Position numbers and translations under genes: made by a program. Positions 60,841-64,000 of a stretch of 64,000 bases of DNA are shown here, one piece after another. Origin of the DNA: Xanthomonas codiaei (GTDB lineage: Bacteria > Pseudomonadota > Gammaproteobacteria > Xanthomonadales > Xanthomonadaceae); contig NZ_MDEC01000001.1 in assembly GCF_002939785.1 (NCBI RefSeq), forward strand, positions 124,001 to 188,000. Direction: 5' to 3'. Below the pieces are notes generated by a model. It had not been told where the DNA came from and made no database searches. It worked only from the letters and a program-made list of their open reading frames with translations. Numbering within the stretch: position 1 is the stretch's first letter; each line of letters begins with the position of its first letter.

Positions 60841-63264
60841 TTACAGATCCAGCGTCAGCGTCAAACCGACCGTGCGCGGCGCCGCGATAAACGCGCTGTC
60901 GCTGCCGTCCACGCCTTCCAGGTAGCGTTTGTCGGTGAGGTTGCTGACGTTGAGCGCCAACTGCAGGCCCTTCAGCTGCGAGGACAGCTGCGACAGTTCC
61001 AGCCCCAGGTTGGCATCGAAGGTGGTCACGCCATCGAGCGCGGCGCGGTTGGAAGCGTCCAGGTAGCGCTTGCCCAGATAGCGACCGGACACACCGATGC
61101 GCCATGCCTGCCCGCGCCAGTCGGCCGACATGACCACGGTATTGCGCGGTTGGCCGATCACCTGCGCGCCTGGGGTGATCTCCAGCGCGGCATCGCGCGC
61201 CGCATCGCCGCTGCCCAGGTAATCGGCCTTGTTGTAGGTGTAGGCGCCATTGAGGCGCCAACCGTTGTCCCAGCCATAGCCCAGCGCCGCTTCCACGCCG
61301 CGTGCATGCACGCCGCCGAAGTTTTCGTACACGCCGTCGGTCTCGCCCAGATAGTCGATGCCGGTGACGAAGTTGGCCGGCACGTAGACGATGCGGTTGT
61401 CGAAGCGGATGTCGTACAGGGTGACGCTGCCGGTCAACGGCCAACGGCTGATGCGCAGGCCTAGTTCGATATTGTCGGCGGTTTCCGGCTGCACGCGGCT
61501 GAGTGCGACCGGGTCGGTTTCACCGAGCACGCCGGAGGGAATCGCGGCGAAGTTCTGCGAATACCCGGCGAAGGCTTCCAGGCCCTGCACCGGCGTGGTC
61601 CAGGTCAGGCCGGCCGACAGCAATGGGTCCGAATGCGCATCCGACTCCACGTGCTGCGCATCGCCGATGCGGCGGTCGCGGGCCTGGTCGAGAAAGAATT
61701 GCTTGACGCCCACGCGCCAGGCGAAGGCGCCGTACCGCATCACGTCTTCCACGTAATACATCTGCTCGTCGGTTTGATAGTCGTCCTTGAACTGCACCCA
61801 GTACGGCTGATGGTCGAAGGCGATGTTGGTGCCCACGTTGAGCAGGCGATGCCAGTCGCGGGTGACGCTACGGTCGTAGCGCTCCAGCCACGCGCCGGCA
61901 CGCACGGTGTTGTCGATCGGCCCAAGGGCGTGTCGCCATTCCACATCGGCCATGGCGCCGGCGCGGTGGTTGTCGTAATGGCTGTGGCGATACGACTGCA
62001 CCGGCACCGAGCCGGCCGGATAGCAGGCCGGGTTGGACTCGGCCGGCACCGCATCGCTGCCGCTGCAACCGGCCAGCATCGTCGCGGCTGCGCCGCCCGG
62101 GGTCAGGTAATACAGCTTGCCAAGATCGCTGCCGCCATACACGGTGCTGCCGCCGCGCGCCTCCGATTCCCGCGCACCCACACCATCGTTGGTGACGTCC
62201 ACCAGATATGGCGGAATCCAGTCACCGCGGCCCTGCATGCGATGCGCATAGCCGGTGAGCGTGGTCTTGAACCCGTTGCCGCCATCGAAGGCGCCGCGCA
62301 GGTAGCCGAAGGTATTCTTGCGCAATGCACGCGAGCCGGAGCGGTAGTTCTGGTCCAGATACGGGATGCCGGTGAGCGTTCCAGTCAACAGGTCGTGCTC
62401 GGGGTCGCGCGCGAACTGCTCCGGCGTCACGCTGGTGTATTCGGATTCGTCGGCATCGTCGTAGGAGGCGTAGCCGCTGAGCGTCCACGTGTCCAACGCA
62501 CTGGCGAACTTGCCGGCCAGATGATCGCGGCTGGTGTGGCCGCTACCGTCGATCCAGTCGTCATTGCGTGCCGACGAGCCGCTGATCCAGGCGCGGGTGC
62601 TCCCACCGAGCAGGCCGGTGTCGTAGCGCGCGTAGTACTTGCGCGCCTGGTTGTCGCCGATGCCGCCGATCACCCGTACGCGCTGTTCTTCCAGCGGCTC
62701 GCCGGTGAGGTAGTTCAAGGTGCCGCCCAGCGCTTCGTTCGAGCGCGAGCCGATATCGGCGGTGCCCTGGCTCACTTCCACCGTCTCCAGGTCCGGCATG
62801 TCGATGAAGCGGTTGGCCTTGGAGCCGCCGCCATAGGCCGAACCGCCATTGGGCACGCCATCGATGGTGGTGCCGATCTGCTGCGTATCGCGGTTGCTGA
62901 CAAAGCCGCGCATGCTGATCTGCGTGCCCCAATCGGACGAGCCGAATGCATCGGCTTCGGTCACCACCACACCCGGCAGCTCGTTGAGTGCGTCGTTGAC
63001 GCTGCCCATCACGAACTGGCGGTCCAGCATCTCCTTGCTTACCGTGGTCTTGGAATAGGTCATCGCCTGGCCGACCACCTGCACCTGATCCAGCGTGGAG
63101 ACCTGCTCGCCATTGCCATTGCCATTGCCATTGCCGGCTGCAAGCGGCGCGGATGGTGCTGCGCCGTCGGGGACCTGTTGCGCGTATGCGGGAAAGGTCA
63201 GCGGAACCAGCAGCAAGGCAAGCGTGGCCGGATGGCGCACGCGCGGGCAGGACATCGAATCCAT
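60841..63264 (-). CDS. TonB-dependent receptor
   Basis: An 807-residue outer-membrane receptor. The signal peptide is HPATLALLLVPLTFPAYAQ. A short Asn-Gly repeat linker precedes the plug, which includes DQVQVVGQAMTYSKTTVS, NELPGVVVTEADAFGSSDWGTQISMRGF and SQGTADIGSRSNEALGGTLNY. The barrel ends AAPRTVGLTLTLDL. It is not a close relative of the three tandem receptors. It lies upstream of and co-directional with the phospholipase C gene, separated by the repeat cluster. ATG 63264 is used; 63255 is nearly as good. Ligand unknown. Confidence 0.87.
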   Translation of the reverse strand: MDSMSCPRVRHPATLALLLVPLTFPAYAQQVPDGAAPSAPLAAGNGNGNGNGEQVSTLDQVQVVGQAMTYSKTTVSKEMLDRQFVMGSVNDALNELPGVVVTEADAFGSSDWGTQISMRGFVSNRDTQQIGTTIDGVPNGGSAYGGGSKANRFIDMPDLETVEVSQGTADIGSRSNEALGGTLNYLTGEPLEEQRVRVIGGIGDNQARKYYARYDTGLLGGSTRAWISGSSARNDDWIDGSGHTSRDHLAGKFASALDTWTLSGYASYDDADESEYTSVTPEQFARDPEHDLLTGTLTGIPYLDQNYRSGSRALRKNTFGYLRGAFDGGNGFKTTLTGYAHRMQGRGDWIPPYLVDVTNDGVGARESEARGGSTVYGGSDLGKLYYLTPGGAAATMLAGCSGSDAVPAESNPACYPAGSVPVQSYRHSHYDNHRAGAMADVEWRHALGPIDNTVRAGAWLERYDRSVTRDWHRLLNVGTNIAFDHQPYWVQFKDDYQTDEQMYYVEDVMRYGAFAWRVGVKQFFLDQARDRRIGDAQHVESDAHSDPLLSAGLTWTTPVQGLEAFAGYSQNFAAIPSGVLGETDPVALSRVQPETADNIELGLRISRWPLTGSVTLYDIRFDNRIVYVPANFVTGIDYLGETDGVYENFGGVHARGVEAALGYGWDNGWRLNGAYTYNKADYLGSGDAARDAALEITPGAQVIGQPRNTVVMSADWRGQAWRIGVSGRYLGKRYLDASNRAALDGVTTFDANLGLELSQLSSQLKGLQLALNVSNLTDKRYLEGVDGSDSAFIAAPRTVGLTLTLDL
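63109..63132 (-). repeat. (GCCATT)4 hexanucleotide repeat in the receptor gene
   Basis: Four perfect copies of GCCATT on the plus strand encode alternating Asn and Gly in the linker between signal peptide and plug. Copy-number change would change linker length in whole dipeptides without frameshift. Confidence 0.88.
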
Positions 63265-63553
63265 TGCAATCCAGCAGGCGAAGGAGGGGATGGCCGCAGC
63301 CTGCCGCGCTTGCGTTGCGTGATGATGACCGCGCAACCGATGCGGCTGTGATCACCCAATCGATGCTGCCCCGGGGCCGGTTGCCAGGGCGAGCGGTTAC
63401 CGCTGTCTGGGTGCCGAAGCGCAGTGCTTTGGCGTGAGATGCCAGGGCCGTGGTATGGGTCCCAGATGCTGGAAGGGGCTTCGCCGTTACGGCTTTTGAC
63501 GGTGCAATCGACGTCACGATCACCGGATCATAAGCGCCTATCCACAGCGCGGG
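63265..63553. other. Upstream region of the receptor gene
   Basis: About 290 bases between the phosphatase gene and the receptor start, both on the minus strand. No Fur-box match or repeat of the palindromic family was seen. Confidence 0.4.
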
Positions 63554-63994
63554 TCAGCGCTGCGTACCCGCCGTTTGAGCAAGCGCGATCACGGCAGGTT
63601 CCAGTGTCTTCAGGCCGGCAGCGCGTCCATGTTCGAGTGCCGCGGCAAGCGGTGTTCCCCGGTTGAACACCTGGTCGAGCGCAACCATCGCACCTACGCG
63701 GTTGGAGCTGGCGCAGTGGATCAAGACCTCGCCCTCGCGGCGGGCCTGATCGAGCAGCCGTCCGAACGCATGTATCCGGGTGGTGTCAAGATCACTGGCA
63801 TCGGCGATCGGTAGCGTGGCGTATCGCAGGCCAAGTCGGTCAGCTTCCATCGCTTCGTCGTAGTCCACCGGCTCCTCGGGTGTGCGCAGGTTGATCACCG
63901 TTCGCACACCCTTGCGGGCAAGCTCGGCCAATTGAAGCTGCGTCGGTTGGCCGCTGGCGTAATGGCCTTCGAAAAACAGTATGGGAGTCGTCAT
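63554..63994 (-). CDS. Cysteine-dependent phosphatase-like protein (DSP/beta-lactamase-hydrolase-like family)
   Basis: A 146-residue protein with the Cys-phosphatase signature HCASSNRVG (Cys94 and Arg99, C-x4-R spacing; tyrosine and dual-specificity phosphatases usually have C-x5-R). GVRTVINLRTPEEP upstream and ADASDLD (general-acid loop) are typical of the small DUF442-type phosphatase group fused to metallo-hydrolases in Blh proteins. No signal peptide is evident. The gene is complete; the ATG at 63994 lies six bases from the window end. Substrate unknown. Confidence 0.8.
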   Translation of the reverse strand: MTTPILFFEGHYASGQPTQLQLAELARKGVRTVINLRTPEEPVDYDEAMEADRLGLRYATLPIADASDLDTTRIHAFGRLLDQARREGEVLIHCASSNRVGAMVALDQVFNRGTPLAAALEHGRAAGLKTLEPAVIALAQTAGTQR

Positions 63995-64000
63995 CGAATG

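Noticed and set aside
1-64000. CRISPR arrays, tRNA or rRNA genes, prophage or integrative-element att sites
   Set aside because: No regularly spaced repeats, no tRNA-like cloverleaf with a TTCGA arm, and no integrase or phage genes were seen; only one short IS-like scar is present.

Overview
The window is high-GC DNA from a plant-associated gammaproteobacterium. Gene content points clearly to Xanthomonas: many TonB-dependent receptors, a vibrioferrin-like xss siderophore locus, an AmpR/Tat-type class A beta-lactamase pair, and short palindromic intergenic repeats of the type common in xanthomonads. This assignment is inferred from gene content; no database search was done.

Layout. 0.25-1.3 kb: a frameshifted glutathione S-transferase and a GIY-YIG protein. 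1.6-9.1 kb: a co-directional sulfur-scavenging set (TonB receptor, NtaA/DmoA-type flavin monooxygenase, YghZ-like aldo/keto reductase, SsuA-SsuC-SsuB-like ABC importer). 9.2-11.8 kb: clpB behind a sigma-32-type promoter. 12-14.3 kb: a secreted hypothetical protein and an O-acetylhomoserine sulfhydrylase. 14.5-25.1 kb: a cobalamin riboswitch followed by btuB, two mutually paralogous membrane proteins and a translationally coupled corrinoid-salvage set (cobO, cbiB, threonine-phosphate decarboxylase, cobQ, cobU, cobT, cobC, cobS). No corrin-ring synthesis genes are present, so the locus appears to import and finish incomplete corrinoids. 25.4-27.7 kb: two secreted hypothetical proteins and a trace of an IS3-type orfA.

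27.7-38.2 kb: the siderophore locus on the minus strand, with a Fur-box-like site, an HpcH/HpaI-family protein, receptor xsuA, then xssA-E (ATP-grasp ligase, two NIS synthetases around an MFS exporter, PLP decarboxylase). 38.4-40.9 kb: a lipoprotein, a class-3-lipase-like toxin and a membrane coiled-coil protein, probably an antibacterial effector/immunity locus; a 10-bp tandem duplication has shifted the effector's C-terminal frame. 41-44.7 kb: a YbaL-type antiporter and a cytochrome P450. 44.9-53.7 kb: three paralogous TonB receptors, with a VOC protein between two of them. 53.8-56.3 kb: an ABC-F ATPase carrying an in-frame intergenic-type repeat, and a YcxB-like membrane protein. 56.3-58.2 kb: divergent ampR/bla. 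58.4-63.3 kb: a Tat-exported phospholipase C and another TonB receptor, separated by a cluster of the same repeats. 63.5-64 kb: a small Cys-dependent phosphatase.

Themes are nutrient capture across the outer membrane (six uncharacterised or siderophore receptors plus BtuB), B12 salvage, iron acquisition and interbacterial competition. Three coding regions carry frame-disrupting indels in repeats or short homopolymers (GST, cobU, lipase toxin). These are either real decay or sequence errors and should be checked first.
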